Assembly: GCA_963989245.1 (NCBI GenBank)
Contig: OZ022349.1
Coordinates: forward strand, 32,974,732 to 33,038,731
Length of the DNA: 64,000 nt
Reading direction: 5' to 3'
DNA from: Nansenia antarctica
Taxonomy: Eukaryota > Chordata > Actinopteri > Argentiniformes > Microstomatidae
Program-made: the position numbers and the translations under genes
Shown: in pieces, positions 14,033-27,700 of the stretch
How the letters are laid out: each line of letters starts with the position of its first letter
How positions within the stretch are numbered: the stretch's first letter is position 1
Notes under the pieces: model-generated
What the model saw: the letters and a program-made list of their open reading frames with translations, nothing else
What the model was told of the DNA's origin: nothing
Databases searched by the model: none

Positions 14033-15783
14033 CAGGGATTAAAGCAAAAAAAAATCTCCTGACTGAAAATTTGTTCAAGCCAAGTCATATTCTCATTTTA
14101 ACCTCCACTATATGTTTGTATTTTATAACGTTAGCGTTTTAAGGGAAGAAGATTCTTTTGAACAGCTTTTCTATTGCCAGTTTGCTTTTATGTGATACGC
14201 TCGGCGGAGAGGGTGATTGGCTGCCCTTTGCCCCCCCTTGAGGCCCTGTTTAAAAGTAGGGCTTTGGGGAGGGCCAGGAAGATCATGGCTGACCCCGCAC
14301 ACCCAGGACACGGTCTCTTCGCCCCGCTCCCCTCAGGCAGGAGGGTGCGGTCCCTAAAAACTGTGAAGGCCCGACATACAAACAGCTTTTTCCCCACAGC
14401 CATCCGGCTCCTAAATGCCGCTACCCCCCCCCCCCCCCCCCTGACCTGACCCCCTATCTATCTATCTACCCTCCCTCCACCCCCACTGGACTGTCTGGAT
14501 ATGAACACTTGAACACTTGATCTCTGCACTTTATATTTATATTAATTATGACTCTTGCACTTCGATGTTGGTTTGCACTGTCTTGTCCTGTCTTGCACCT
14601 GTCCTGCTGTAAACCGTGCTCCATTGTTCCAAACCAAATTCCTAACATGTTTACATGTCATGGCAATAAAAGTCTTCTGATTCTGATTCTGATTCTGATT
14701 TATGTGATATCAATGCTGTTTTCAATTCATGAAATAAAATTGATACTTATTGCAAGGGTTGACTCTGACATACAAATAATCAGATAATGGGTGTGGCTTA
14801 GACAATTAGGGGGAGTGGCTTGTATGAAAGTGGGTGTGGCCTGTCGGTGGGGCCGAGCCGATTCGTAAAATATCTGAACCGTGTCTGTGGCACTTGTGGT
14901 TGCTGAGCTAAAGTCCTTTAACCTTCCTTTAACCACTAGGCCGGAAAAGCCTTCATTAAAGTGGGTGGCTGCTGCTGGCGTACGTTTGGGCCCAGGGAAC
15001 GGGCATGGAAAGAGTCACAGTCACCAAACTCTACACACTCCTTGATTGTATCCCTACATTGTACCAAATCAACTTTCAGAGTCCTAGGCCATTCCTGGGA
15101 GGCCTTGCACGCGAGCTAGCGGGAACCTGTAGGGAGCTCTAATGCTTGATGTGAAGTGCCTAGTGTAAAAAGACATGTTCTCACACGTACAGGGGTACAG
15201 GGAGTACAACATATTGCATTTTCATGCCATTAGGGTTAGGGCTTCCTAGGGTTTCCTAGGGTTAGAGATGCATTTGGACTTCTGGAGTACCTCCACTACT
15301 TTCAATGGGTTCTGAAGGTCTGAGAGCAAAGGACTTTCTACCAGGGGTAACTAACCCTGGGTAGAACCTTGGGTTCAAATCTGGAGTGTGTGGGACCAAA
15401 TGTGTAGATGTGGTGAGCTAATGAAGCTCTTTGAGATTGAGATGAGAAAAGGGCGCTTGTCTCTTTAAGGCCAGGAGGGAGTTAGCGACTAGCGATGTTA
15501 GCTTAGCGCCAGTTTAACAGAAGTAACTTCACTTTTAACATGACTTCCCGTGGTCGTAGCGGGCTGGTTGACGGCTTAAAATGACCGTGGAGACCTGTAG
15601 ACCTTATCCAGCCATAGTCTTGTGTTTCTAGCCCGGGGTATAGCCGGTGTTATTCACGGACAAACACTCCGTAGTAGAGTGGTTCTAGTACACTGGACAT
15701 ATGTAGCCAATTGACGGAAATCCGTCGCGACTTGGAAAAAATTGACGGAAATCCGTCGTAGCGACGGAGAACTTTAATCCCTG
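14033..15783. mobile_element. TIR DNA transposon in the satellite, copy 2
   Basis: A duplicate of the block at 319-2068. It has the same CAGGGATTAAAG and CTTTAATCCCTG ends, the same LINE insertion and the same flanking satellite variant order. By eye the only difference noticed is one extra C in the C-tract near 14425, which changes the offset from 13714 to 13715. It arose by duplication of the whole segment, not by a second transposition, because flanks and internal LINE are shared. Confidence 0.85.
14198..14698 (+). mobile_element. LINE A 3' end (in satellite, copy 2)
   Basis: Duplicate of the LINE fragment at 484-983, with the same TTTATGTGATA target duplication, the same RT C-terminal coding remnant and the same (GATTCT)n tail. 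The C-tract is one base longer. It was carried by the 13.7-kb segment duplication. Confidence 0.88.
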
Positions 15784-18700
15784 CATTCCTGTCAGAGGTA
15801 AGATAACAGTGTCATTCCTGTCAGAGTAAAGATAACAGAGTCATTCCTGTCAGAGGTAAGGTAACAGAGTCATTCCTGTCAGAGGTAAGATAACAGAGTC
15901 ATTCCTGTCAGAGGTAAGATAACAGAGTCATTCCTGTCAGAGGTAAGGTAACAGAGTCATTCCTGTCAGAGGTAAGGTAACAGAGTCATTCCTGTCAGAG
16001 TAAAGATAACAGAGTCATTCCTGTCAGAGTAAAGGTAACAGAGTCATTCCTGTCAGAGGTAAGGTAACAGAGTCATTCCTGTCAGAGGTAAGATAACAGA
16101 GTCATTCCTGTCAGAGGTAAGGTAACAGAGTCATTCCTGTCAGAGGTAAGATAACAGAGTCATTCCTGTCAGAGGTAAGATAACAGAGTAATTCCTGTCA
16201 GAGGTAAGATAACAGAGTCATTCCTGTCAGAGGTAAGATAACAGAGTCATTCCTATTAGAGGTAAGGTAACAGTGTCATTCCTGTCAGAGGTAAGGTAAC
16301 AGAGTCATTCCTGTCAGAGTAAAGGTAACAGAGTCATTCCTGTCAGAGGTAAGATAACAGAGTCATTCCTGTCAGAGGTAAGATAACAGAGTCATTCCTG
16401 TCAGAGGTAAGATAACAGAGTCATTCCTGTCAGAGTAAAGATAACAGAGTCATTCCTGTCAGAGGTAAGGTAACAGAGTCATTCCTGTCAGAGTAAAGGT
16501 AACAGAGTCATTCCTGTCAGAGTAAAGATAACAGAGTCATTCCTGTCAGAGGTAAGGTAACAGAGTCATTCCTGTCAGAGTAAAGATAACAGAGTCATTC
16601 CTGTCAGAGTAAAGATAACAGAGTCATTCCTGTCAGAGTAAAGGTAACAGAGTCATTCCTGTCAGAGGTAAGGTAACAGTCATTCCTGTCAGAGGTAAGG
16701 TAACAGAGTCATTCCTGTCAGAGGTAAGATAACAGAGTCATTCCTGTCAGAGTAAAGATAACAGAGTCATTCCTGTCAGAGTAAAGGTAACAGAGTCATT
16801 CCTGTCAGAGGTAAGGTAACAGTCATTCCTGTCAGAGGTAAGATAACAGAGTCATTCCTGTCAGAGTAAAGATAACAGAGTCATTCCTGTCAGAGGTAAG
16901 GTAACAGAGTCATTCCTGTCAGAGGTAAGGTAACAGAGTCATTCCTGTCAGAGGTAAGATAACAGAGTCATTCCTGTCAGAGGTAAGGTAACAGAGTCAT
17001 TCCTGTCAGAGGTAAGGTAACAGAGTCATTCCTGTCAGAGGTAAGATAACAGAGTCATTCCTGTCAGAGGTAAGGTAACAGAGTCATTCCTGTCAGAGGT
17101 AAGGTAACAGAGTCATTCCTGTCAGAGGTAAGATAACAGAGTCATTCCTGTCAGAGTAAAGATAACAGAGTCATTCCTGTCAGAGTAAAGATAACAGAGT
17201 CATTCCTGTCAGAGGTAAGATAACAGAGTCATTCCTGTCAGAGGTAAGGTAACAGAGTCATTCCTGTCAGAGGTAAGGTAACAGAGTCATTCCTGTCAGA
17301 GTAAAGGTAACAGAGTCATTCCTATTAGAGGTAAGGTAACAGAGTCATTCCTGTCAGAGGTAAGGTAACAGAGTCATTCCTGTCAGAGGTAAGGTAACAG
17401 AGCCATTCCTGTCAGAGTAAAGATAACAGAGTCATTCCTGTCAGAGGTAAGGTAACAGAGTCATTCCTGTCAGAGGTAAGGTAACAGAGTCATTCCTGTC
17501 AGAGTAAAGATAACAGAGTCATTCCTGTCAGAGGTAAGATAACAGAGTCATTCCTGTCAGAGGTTAGGTAACAGAGTCATTCCTGTCAGAGGTAAGGTAA
17601 CAGAGTCATTCCTGTCAGAGGTAAGGTAACAGAGTCATTCCTGTCAGAGGTAAGATAACAGAGTCATTCCTGTCAGAGGTTAGGTAACAGAGTCATTCCT
17701 GTCAGAGGTAAGGTAACAGAGTCATTCCTGTCAGAGTAAAGGTAACAGAGTCATTCCTATTAGAGGTAAGGTAACAGTGTCATTCCTGTCAGAGGTAAGG
17801 TAACAGAGTCATTCCTGTCAGAGGTAAGGTAACAGAGTCATTCCTGTCAGAGGTAAGGTAACAGAGTCATTCCTGTCAGAGTAAAGATAACAGAGTCATT
17901 CCTGTCAGAGTAAAGATAACAGAGTCATTCCTGTCAGAGTAAAGATAACAGAGTCATTCCTGTCAGAGGTAAGATAACAGAGTCATTCCTGTCAGAGGTA
18001 AGGTAACAGTAATTCCTGTCAGAGGTAAGGTAACAGAGTCATTCCTGTCAGGGGTAAGGTAACAGAGTCATTCCTGTCAGAGGTAAGGTAACAGAGTCAT
18101 TCCTGTCAGAGGTAAGGTAACAGAGTCATTCCTGTCAGAGTAAAGATAACAGAGTCATTCCTGTCAGAGTAAAGATAACAGAGTCATTCCTGTCAGAGTA
18201 AAGGTAACAGAGTCATTCCTGTCAGAGGTAAGATAACAGAGTCATTCCTGTCAGAGTAAAGATAACAGAGTCATTCCTGTCAGAGGTAAGATAACAGAGT
18301 CATTCCTGTCAGAGGTAAGATAACAGAGTCATTCCTGTCAGAGGTAAGGTAACAGAGTCATTCCTGTCAGAGTAAAGGTAACAGAGTCATTCCTGTCAGA
18401 GGTAAGGTAACAGAGTCATTCCTGTCAGAGTAAGATAACAGTCATTCCTGTCAGAGTAAAGATAACAGAGTCATTCCTGTCAGAGGTAAGGTAACAGAGT
18501 CATTCCTGTCAGAGTAAAGATAACAGAGTCATTCCTGTCAGAGTAAAGATAACAGAGTCATTCCTGTCAGAGTAAAGATAACAGAGTCATTCCTGTCAGA
18601 GGTAAGGTAACAGAGTCATTCCTGTCAGAGTAAAGATAACAGAGTCATTCCTGTCAGAGGTAAGGTAACAGAGTCATTCCTGTCAGAGTAAAGGTAACAG

Positions 18701-21700
18701 AGTGATTCCTGTCAGAGGTAAGGTAACAGAGTCATTCCTGTCAGAGGTAAGATAACAGAGTCATTCCTGTCAGAGGTAAGGTAACAGAGTCATTCCTGTC
18801 AGAGGTAAGATAACAGAGTCATTCCTGTCAGAGGTAAGGTAACAGAGTCATTCCTGTCAGAGTAAAGATAACAGAGTCATTCCTGACAGAGGTAAGGTAA
18901 CAGAGTCATTCCTGTCAGAGGTAAGGTAACAGAGTCATTCCTATTAGAGGTAAGATAACAGAGTCATTCCTGTCAGAGGTAAGATAACAGAGTCATTCCT
19001 GTCAGAGGTAAGATAACAGAGTCATTCCTGTCAGAGTAAAGATAACAGAGTCATTCCTGTCAGAGTAAAGGTAACAGAGTCATTTCTGTCAGAGGTAAGG
19101 TAACAGAGTCATTCCTGTCAGAGGTAAGACAACAGAGTCATTCCTGTCAGAGTAAAGATAACAGAGTCATTCCTGTCAGAGGTAAGATAACAGGGTCATT
19201 CCTATTAGAGGTAAGGTAACAGAGTCATTCCTGTCAGAGGTAAGATAACAGAGTCATTCCTGTCAGAGTAAAGGTAACAGAGTCATTCCTGTCAGAGGTA
19301 AGGTAACAGAGTCATTCCTGTCAGAGGTAAGATAACAGAGTCATTCCTGTCAGAGGTAAGATAACAGAGTCATTCCTGTCAGAGGTAAGATAACAGAGTC
19401 ATTCCTGTCAGAGGTAAGGTAACAGAGTCATTCCTGTCAGAGTAAAGGTAACAGAGTCATTCCTGTCAGAGGTAAGGTAACAGAGTCATTCCTGTCAGAG
19501 TAAAGGTAACAGAGTCATTTCTGTCAGAGGTAAGGTAACAGAGTCATTCCTGTCAGAGTAAAGATAACAGAGTCATTCCTGTCAGAGGTAAGGTAACAGA
19601 GTCATTCCTGTCAGAGGTAAGGTAACAGAGTCATTCCTGTCAGAGGTAAGATAACAGAGTCATTCCTGTCAGAGGTAAGGTAACAGAGTCATTCCTGTCA
19701 GAGTAAAGGTAACAGAGTCATTCCTGTCAGAGGTAAGGTAACAGAGTCATTCCTGTCAGAGGTAAGGTAACAGAGTCATTCCTGTCAGAGTAAAGGTAAC
19801 AGAGTCATTCCTGTCAGAGGTAAGATAACAGAGTCATTCCTGTCAGAGGTAAGGTAACAGAGTCATTCCTGTCAGAGTAAAGGTAACAGAGTCATTTCTG
19901 TCAGAGGTAAGGTAACAGAGTCATTCCTGTCAGAGTAAAGATAACAGAGTCATTCCTGTCAGAGGTAAGGTAACAGAGTCATTCCTGTCAGAGGTAAGGT
20001 AACAGAGTCATTCCTGTCAGAGGTAAGGTAACAGAGTCATTCCTGTCAGAGGTAAGGTAACAGAGTCATTCCTGTCAGAGTAAAGGTAACAGAGTCATTC
20101 CTGTCAGAGGTAAGATAACAGAGTCATTCCTGTCAGAGGTTAGGTAACAGAGTCATTCCTGTCAGAGGTAAGGTAACAGAGTCATTCCTGTCAGAGGTAA
20201 GATAACAGAGTCATTCCTGTCAGAGTAAAGATAACAGAGTCATTCCTGTCAGAGGTAAGATAACAGAGTCATTCCTGTCAGAGGTAAGGTAACAGAGTCA
20301 TTCCTGTCAGAGGTAAGATAACAGAGTCATTCCTGTCAGAGGTAAGGTAACAGAGTCATTCCTGTCAGAGGTAAGGTAACAGAGTCATTCCTGTCAGAGG
20401 TAAGATAACAGAGTCATTCCTGTCAGAGGTAAGGTAACAGAGTCATTCCTGTCAGAGTAAAGATAACAGAGTCATTCCTGTCAGAGTAAAGATAACAGAG
20501 TCATTCCTGTCAGAGTAAAGGTAACAGAGTCATTCCTGTCAGAGGTAAGGTAACAGAGTCATTCCCGTCAGAGGTAAGGTAACAGAGTCATTCCTGTCAG
20601 AGTAAAGATAACAGAGTTATTCCTGTCAGAGTAAAGATAACAGAGTCATTCCTGTCAGAGTAAAGATAACAGAGTCATTCCTGTCAGAGTAAAGATAACA
20701 GAGTCATTCCTGTCAGAGGTAAGGTAACAGTCATTCCTGTCAGAGGTAAGGTAACAGAGTCATTCCTGTCAGAGGTAAGGTAACAGAGTCATTCCTGTCA
20801 GAGTAAAGATAACAGAGTCATTCCTGTCAGAGTAAAGATAACAGAGTCATTCCTGTCAGAGGTAAGGTAACAGTCATTCCTGTCAGAGGTAAGGTAACAG
20901 AGTCATTCCTGTTAGAGGTAAGGTAACAGAGTCATTCCTGTCAGAGGTAAGATAACAGAGTCATTCCTGTCAGAGGTAAGGTAACAGAGTCAATCCTGTC
21001 AGAGTAAAGGTAACAGAGTCATTCCTGTCAGAGGTAAGGTAACAGAGTCATTCCTGTCAGAGTAAAGATAACAGAGTCATTCCTGTCAGAGTAAAGATAA
21101 CAGAGTCATTCCTGTCAAAGTAAAGATAACAGAGTCATTCCTGTCAGAGTAAAGATAACAGAGTCATTCCTGTCAAAGTAAAGATAACAGAGTCATTCCT
21201 GTCAGAGTAAAGATAACAGAGTCATTCCTGTCAGAGGTAAGGTAACAGAGTCATTCCTGTCAGAGTAAAGGTAACAGAGTCATTCCTGTCAGAGGTAAGG
21301 TAACAGAGTCATTCCTGTCAGAGGTAAGATAACAGAGTCATTCCTGTCAGAGGTAAGGTAACAGAGTCATTCCTGTCAGAGGTAAGGTAACAGAGTCATT
21401 CCTGTCAGAGGTAAGGTAACAGGGTCATTCCTGTCAGAGGTAAGATAACAGAGTCATTCCTGTCAGAGGTAAGGTAACAGAGTCATTCCTGTCAGAGGTA
21501 AGATAACAGAGTCATTCCTGTCAGAGTAAAGATAACAGAGTCATTCCTGTCAGAGGTAAGGTAACAGAGTCATTCCTGTCAGAGGTAAGGTAACAGAGTC
21601 ATTCCTATTAGAGGTAAGATAACAGAGTCATTCCTGTCAGAGGTAAGATAACAGAGTCATTCCTGTCAGAGTAAAGATAACAGAGTCATTCCTGTCAGAG

Positions 21701-24700
21701 TAAAGGTAACAGAGTCATTTCTGTCAGAGGTAAGGTAACAGAGTCATTCCTGTCAGAGGTAAGACAACAGAGTCATTCCTGTCAGAGTAAAGATAACAGA
21801 GTCATTCCTGTCAGAGGTAAGATAACAGGGTCATTCCTATTAGAGGTAAGGTAACAGAGTCATTCCTGTCAGAGGTAAGATAACAGAGTCATTCCTGTCA
21901 GAGGTAAGGTAACAGAGTCATTCCTGTCAGAGGTAAGGTAACAGAGTCATTCCTGTCAGAGTAAAGGTAACAGAGTCATTCCTGTCAGAGGTAAGGTAAC
22001 AGAGTCATTCCTGTCAGAGGTAAGGTAACAGAGTCATTCCTGTCAGAGTAAAGATAACAGAGTCATTCCTGTCAGAGGTAAGGTAACAGAGTCATTTCTG
22101 TCAGAGGTAAGGTAACAGAGTCATTCCTGTCAGAGGTAAGATAACAGAGTCATTCCTGTCAGAGTAAAGATAACAGAGTCATTCCTGTCAGAGGTAAGGT
22201 AACAGAGTCATTCCTGTCAGAGGTAAGGTAACAGAGTCATTCCTGTCAGAGTAAAGGTAACAGAGTCATTCCTGTCAGAGGTAAGGTAACAGAGTCATTC
22301 CTGTCAGAGTAAAGGTAACAGAGTCATTCCTGTCAGAGGTAAGGTAACAGAGTCATTCCTGTCAGAGGTAAGGTAACAGAGTCATTCCTGTCAGAGGTAA
22401 GGTAACAGAGTCATTCCTGTCAGAGTAAAGATAACAGAGTCATTCCTGTCAGAGTAAAGATAACAGAGTCATTCCTGTCAGAGTAAAGATAACAGAGTCA
22501 TTCCTGTCAGAGTAAAGGTAACAGAGTCATTCCTGTCAGAGGTAAGGTAACAGTCATTCCTGTCAGAGGTAAGGTAACAGTCATTCCTGTCAGAGGTAAG
22601 GTAACAGAGTCATTCCTGTCAGAGGTAAGGTAACAGAGTCATTCCTGTCAGAGGTAAGGTAACAGAGTCATTCCTGTCAGAGGTAAGGTAACAGAGTCAT
22701 TCCTGTCAGAGTAAAGATAACAGAGTCATTCCTGTCAGAGGTAAGGTAACAGGGTCATTCCTGTCAGAGTAAAGGTAACAGAGTCATTCCTGTCAGAGTA
22801 AAGGTAACAGAGTCATTCCTGTCAGAGGTAAGATAACAGAGTCATTCCTGTCAGAGGTAAGGTAACAGAGTCATTCCTGTCAGAGTAAAGGTAACAGAGT
22901 CATTCCTGTCAGAGGTAAGATAACAGAGTCATTCCTGTCAGAGGTAAGGTAACAGAGTCATTCCTGTCAGAGGTAAGGTAACAGAGTCATTCCTGTCAGA
23001 GGTAAGGTAACAGAGTCATTCCTGTCAGAGTAAAGATAACAGAGTCATTCCTGTCAGAGGTAAGGTAACAGTGTCATTCCTGTCAGAGTAAAGATAAAAG
23101 AGTCATTCCTGTCAGAGTAAAGATAACAGAGTCATTCCTGTCAGAGTAAAGATAACAGAGTCATTCCTGTCAGAGGTAAGATAACAGAGTAATTCCTGTC
23201 AGAGGTAAGATAACAGAGTCATTCCTGTCAGAGTAAAGATAACAGAGTCATTCCTGTCAGAGGTAAGATAACAGAGTCATTCCTGTCAGAGGTTAGAGTC
23301 ATTCCTGTCAGAGGTAAGGTAACAGAGTCATTCCTGTCATAGGTAAGGTAACAGAGTCATTCCTGTCAGAGTAAAGATAACAGAGTCATTCCTGTCAGAG
23401 GTAAGATAACAGAGTAATTCCTGTCAGAGGTAAGATAACAGAGTCATTCCTGTCAGAGTAAAGATAACAGAGTCATTCCTGTCAGAGGTAAGATAACAGA
23501 GTCATTCCTGTCAGAGGTTAGAGTCATTCCTGTCAGAGGTAAGGTAACAGAGTCATTCCTGTCAGAGGTAAGGTAACAGAGCCATTCCTGTCAGAGTAAA
23601 GATAACAGAGTCATTCCTGTCAGAGGTAAGATAACAGAGTCATTCCTATCAGAGGTAAGGTAACAGTGTCATTCCTGTCAGAGGTAAGGTAACAGAGTCA
23701 TTCCTGTCAGAGGTAAGATAACAGAGTCATTCCTGTCAGAGTAAAGATAACAGAGTCATTCCTGTCAGAGGTAAGATAACAGAGTCATTCCTGTCAGAGG
23801 TAAGGTAACAGAGTCATTCCTGTCAGAGGTAAGATAACAGAGTCATTCCTGTCAGAGGTAAGGTAACAGAGTCATTCCTGTCAGAGGTAAGGTAACAGAG
23901 TCATTCCTGTCAGAGGTAAGGTAACAGAGTCATTCCTGTCAGAGGTAAGATAACAGAGTCATTCCTGTCAGAGGTAAGGTAACAGAGTCATTCCTGTCAG
24001 AGGTAAGGTAACAGAGTCATTCCTGTCAGAGTAAAGGTAACAGAGTCATTCCTGTCAGAGGTAAGGTAACAGAGTCATTCCTGTCAGAGGTAAGATAACA
24101 GAGTCATTCCTGTCAGAGGTAAGATAACAGAGTCATTCCTGTCAGAGGTAAGATAACAGAGTCATTCCTGTCAGAGTAAAGATAACAGAGTCATTCCTGT
24201 CAGAGGTAAGGTAACAGAGTCATTCCTGTCAGAGGTAAGGTAACAGAGTCATTCCTGTCAGAGGTAAGATAACAGAGTCATTCCTGTCAGAGGTAAGGTA
24301 ACAGAGTCATTCCTGTCAGAGTAAAGATAACAGAGTCATTCCTGTCAGAGTAAAGGTAACAGAGTCATTCCTGTCAGAGGTAAGGTAACAGAGTCATTCC
24401 TGTCAGAGTAAAGGTAACAGAGTCATTCCTGCCAGAGGTAAGGTAACAGAGTCATTCCTGTCAGAGGTAAGATAACAGAGTCATTCCTGTCAGAGGTAAC
24501 AAAAAAGAGTCATTCCTGTCAGAGGTAAGGTAACAGAGTCATTCCTGTCAGAGTAAAGATAACAGAGTCATTCCTGTCAGAGTAAAGGTAACAGAGTCAT
24601 TCCTGTCAGAGGTAAGGTAACAGTCATTCCTGTCAGAGGTAAGGTAACAGAGTCATTCCTGTCAGAGGTAAGGTAACAGAGTCATTCCTGTCAGAGTAAA

Positions 24701-27700
24701 GATAACAGAGTCATTCCTGTCAGAGTAAAGGTAACAGAGTAATTCCTGCAAGAGGTAAGATAACAGAGTCATTCCTGTCAGAGGTAAGGTAACAGAGTCA
24801 TTCCTGTCAGAGGTAAGATAACAGAGTCATTCCTGTCAGAGGTAAGGTAACAGAGTCATTCCTGTCAGAGTAAAGGTAACAGAGTCATTCCTGTCAGAGT
24901 AAAGGTAACAGAGTCATTCCTGTCAGAGGTAAGGTAACAGAGTCATTCCTGTCAGAGTAAAGATAACAGAGTCATTCCTGTCAGAGGTAAGGTAACAGTG
25001 TCATTCCTGTCAGAGTAAAGATAACAGAGTAATTCCTGTCAGAGTAAAGATAACAGAGTCATTCCTGTCAGAGGTAAGATAACAGAGTCATTCCTGTCAG
25101 AGTAAAGGTAACAGAGTCATTCCTGTCAGAGTAAAGGTAACAGAGTCATTCCTGTCAGAGTAAAGGTAACAGAGTCATTCCTGTCAGAGGTAAGATAACA
25201 GAGTCATTCCTGTCAGAGTAAAGATAACAGAGTCATTCCTGTCAGAGTAAAGGTAACAGAGTCATTCCTGTCAGAGGTAAGATAACAGAGTCATTCCTGT
25301 CAGAGGTAAGATAACAGAGTCATTCCTGTCAGAGGTAAGGTAACAGAGTCATTCCTGTCAGAGGTAAGATAACAGAGTCATTCCTGTCAGAGTAAAGATA
25401 ACAGAGTCATTCCTGTCAGAGGTAAGATAACAGAGTCATTCCTGTCAGAGGTAAGGTAACAGAGTCATTCCTGTCAGAGGTAAGATAACAGAGTCATTCC
25501 TGTCAGAGGTAAGGTAACAGAGTCATTCCTGTCAGAGGTAAGGTAACAGAGTCATTCCTGTCAGAGGTAAGGTAACAGAGTCATTCCTGTCAGAGGTAAG
25601 ATAACAGAGTCATTCCTGTCAGAGGTAAGGTAACAGAGTCATTCCTGTCAGAGGTAAGGTAACAGTGTCATTCCTGTCAGAGGTAAGGTAACAGAGTCAT
25701 TCCTGTCAGAGGTAAGGTAACAGAGTCTTTCCTGTCAGAGGTAAGATAACAGAGTCATTCCTGTCAGAGGTTAGGTAACAGAGTCATTCCTGTCAGAGGT
25801 AAGGTAACAGAGTCATTCCTGTCAGAGGTAAGGTAACAGAGTCATTCCTGTCAGAGGTAAGATAACAGAGTCATTCCTGTCAGAGGTTAGGTAACAGAGT
25901 CATTCCTGTCAGAGGTAAGGTAACAGAGTCATTCCTGTCAGAGTAAAGGTAACAGAGTCATTCCTATTAGAGGTAAGGTAACAGTGTCATTCCTGTCAGA
26001 GGTAAGGTAACAGAGTCATTCCTGTCAGAGGTAAGGTAACAGAGTCATTCCTGTCAGAGGTAAGGTAACAGAGTCATTCCTGTCAGAGTAAAGATAACAG
26101 AGTCATTCCTGTCAGAGGTAAGGTAACAGAGTCATTCCTGTCAGAGTAAAGATAACAGAGTCATTCCTGTCAGAGTAAAGATAACAGAGTCATTCCTGTC
26201 AGAGTAAAGATAACAGAGTCATTCCTGTCAGAGTAAAGATAACAGAGTCATTCCTGTCAGAGTAAAGATAACAGAGTCATTCCTGTCAGAGGTAAGGTAA
26301 CAGAGTCATTCCTGTCAGGGGTAAGATAACAGAGTCATTCCTGTCAGAGGTAAGATAACAGAGTCATTCCTGTCAGAGGTAAGGTAACAGAGTCATTCCT
26401 GTCAGAGTAAAGGTAACAGAGTCATTCCTGTCAGAGGTAAGGTAACAGAGTCATTCCTGTCAGAGTAAGATAACAGTCATTCCTGTCAGAGTAAAGATAA
26501 CAGAGTCATTCCTGTCAGAGGTAAGATAACAGAGTCATTCCTGTCAGAGTAAAGGTAACAGAGTCATTCCTGACAGAGGTAAGGTAACAGAGTCATTCCT
26601 GTCAGAGGTAAGGTAACAGAGTCATTCCTATTAGAGGTAAGATAACAGAGTCATTCCTGTCAGAGGTAAGATAACAGAGTCATTCCTGTCAGAGGTAAGA
26701 TAACAGAGTCATTCCTGTCAGAGTAAAGATAACAGAGTCATTCCTGTCAGAGTAAAGGTAACAGAGTCATTTCTGTCAGAGGTAAGGTAACAGAGTCATT
26801 CCTGTCAGAGGTAAGACAACAGAGTCATTCCTGTCAGAGTAAAGATAACAGAGTCATTCCTGTCAGAGGTAAGATAACAGGGTCATTCCTATTAGAGGTA
26901 AGGTAACAGAGTCATTCCTGTCAGAGGTAAGATAACAGAGTCATTCCTGTCAGAGTAAAGATAACAGAGTCATTCCTGTCAGAGGTAAGGTAACAGAGTC
27001 ATTCCTGTCAGAGGTAAGGTAACAGAGTCATTCCTGTCAGAGTAAAGGTAACAGAGTCATTCCTGTCAGAGGTAAGGTAACAGAGTCATTCCTTTCAGAG
27101 TAAAGGTAACAGAGTCATTTCTGTCAGAGGTAAGGTAACAGAGTCATTCCTGTCAGAGTAAAGATAACAGAGTCATTCCTGTCAGAGGTAAGGTAACAGA
27201 GTCATTCCTGTCAGAGGTAAGGTAACAGAGTCATTCCTGTCAGAGTAAAGGTAACAGAGTCATTCCTGTCAGAGGTAAGATAACAGAGTCATTCCTGTCA
27301 GAGGTTAGGTAACAGAGTCATTCCTGTCAGAGGTAAGGTAACAGAGTCATTCCTGTCAGAGGTAAGATAACAGAGTCATTCCTGTCAGAGTAAAGATAAC
27401 AGAGTCATTCCTGTCAGAGGTAAGATAACAGAGTTATTCCTGTCAGAGGTAAGGTAACAGAGTCATTCCTGTCAGAGGTAAGATAACAGAGTCATTCCTG
27501 TCAGAGGTAAGGTAACAGAGTCATTCCTGTCAGAGGTAAGGTAACAGAGTCATTCCTGTCAGAGGTAAGGTAACAGAGTCATTCCTGTCAGAGTAAAGAT
27601 AACAGAGTCATTCCTGTCAGAGGTAAGGTAACAGAGTCATTCCCGTCAGAGGTAAGGTAACAGAGTCATTCCTGTCAGAGTAAAGATAACAGAGTCATTC

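Larger units (their letters stand above)
1..22550. repeat. Tandem 13.7-kb segmental duplication (higher-order repeat)
   Basis: Copy 1 is 1-13714 and copy 2 begins at 13715/13716. The pair shares the transposon-plus-LINE block and the order of satellite variants to about 9070 (copy 1) and 22550 (copy 2). Single-base differences exist, for example CAGAGTC near 7996 against CAGGGTC near 21421, as do whole-unit gains and losses. Beyond that point I could not keep the two in register by eye. The left boundary lies outside the window. Confidence 0.85.
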
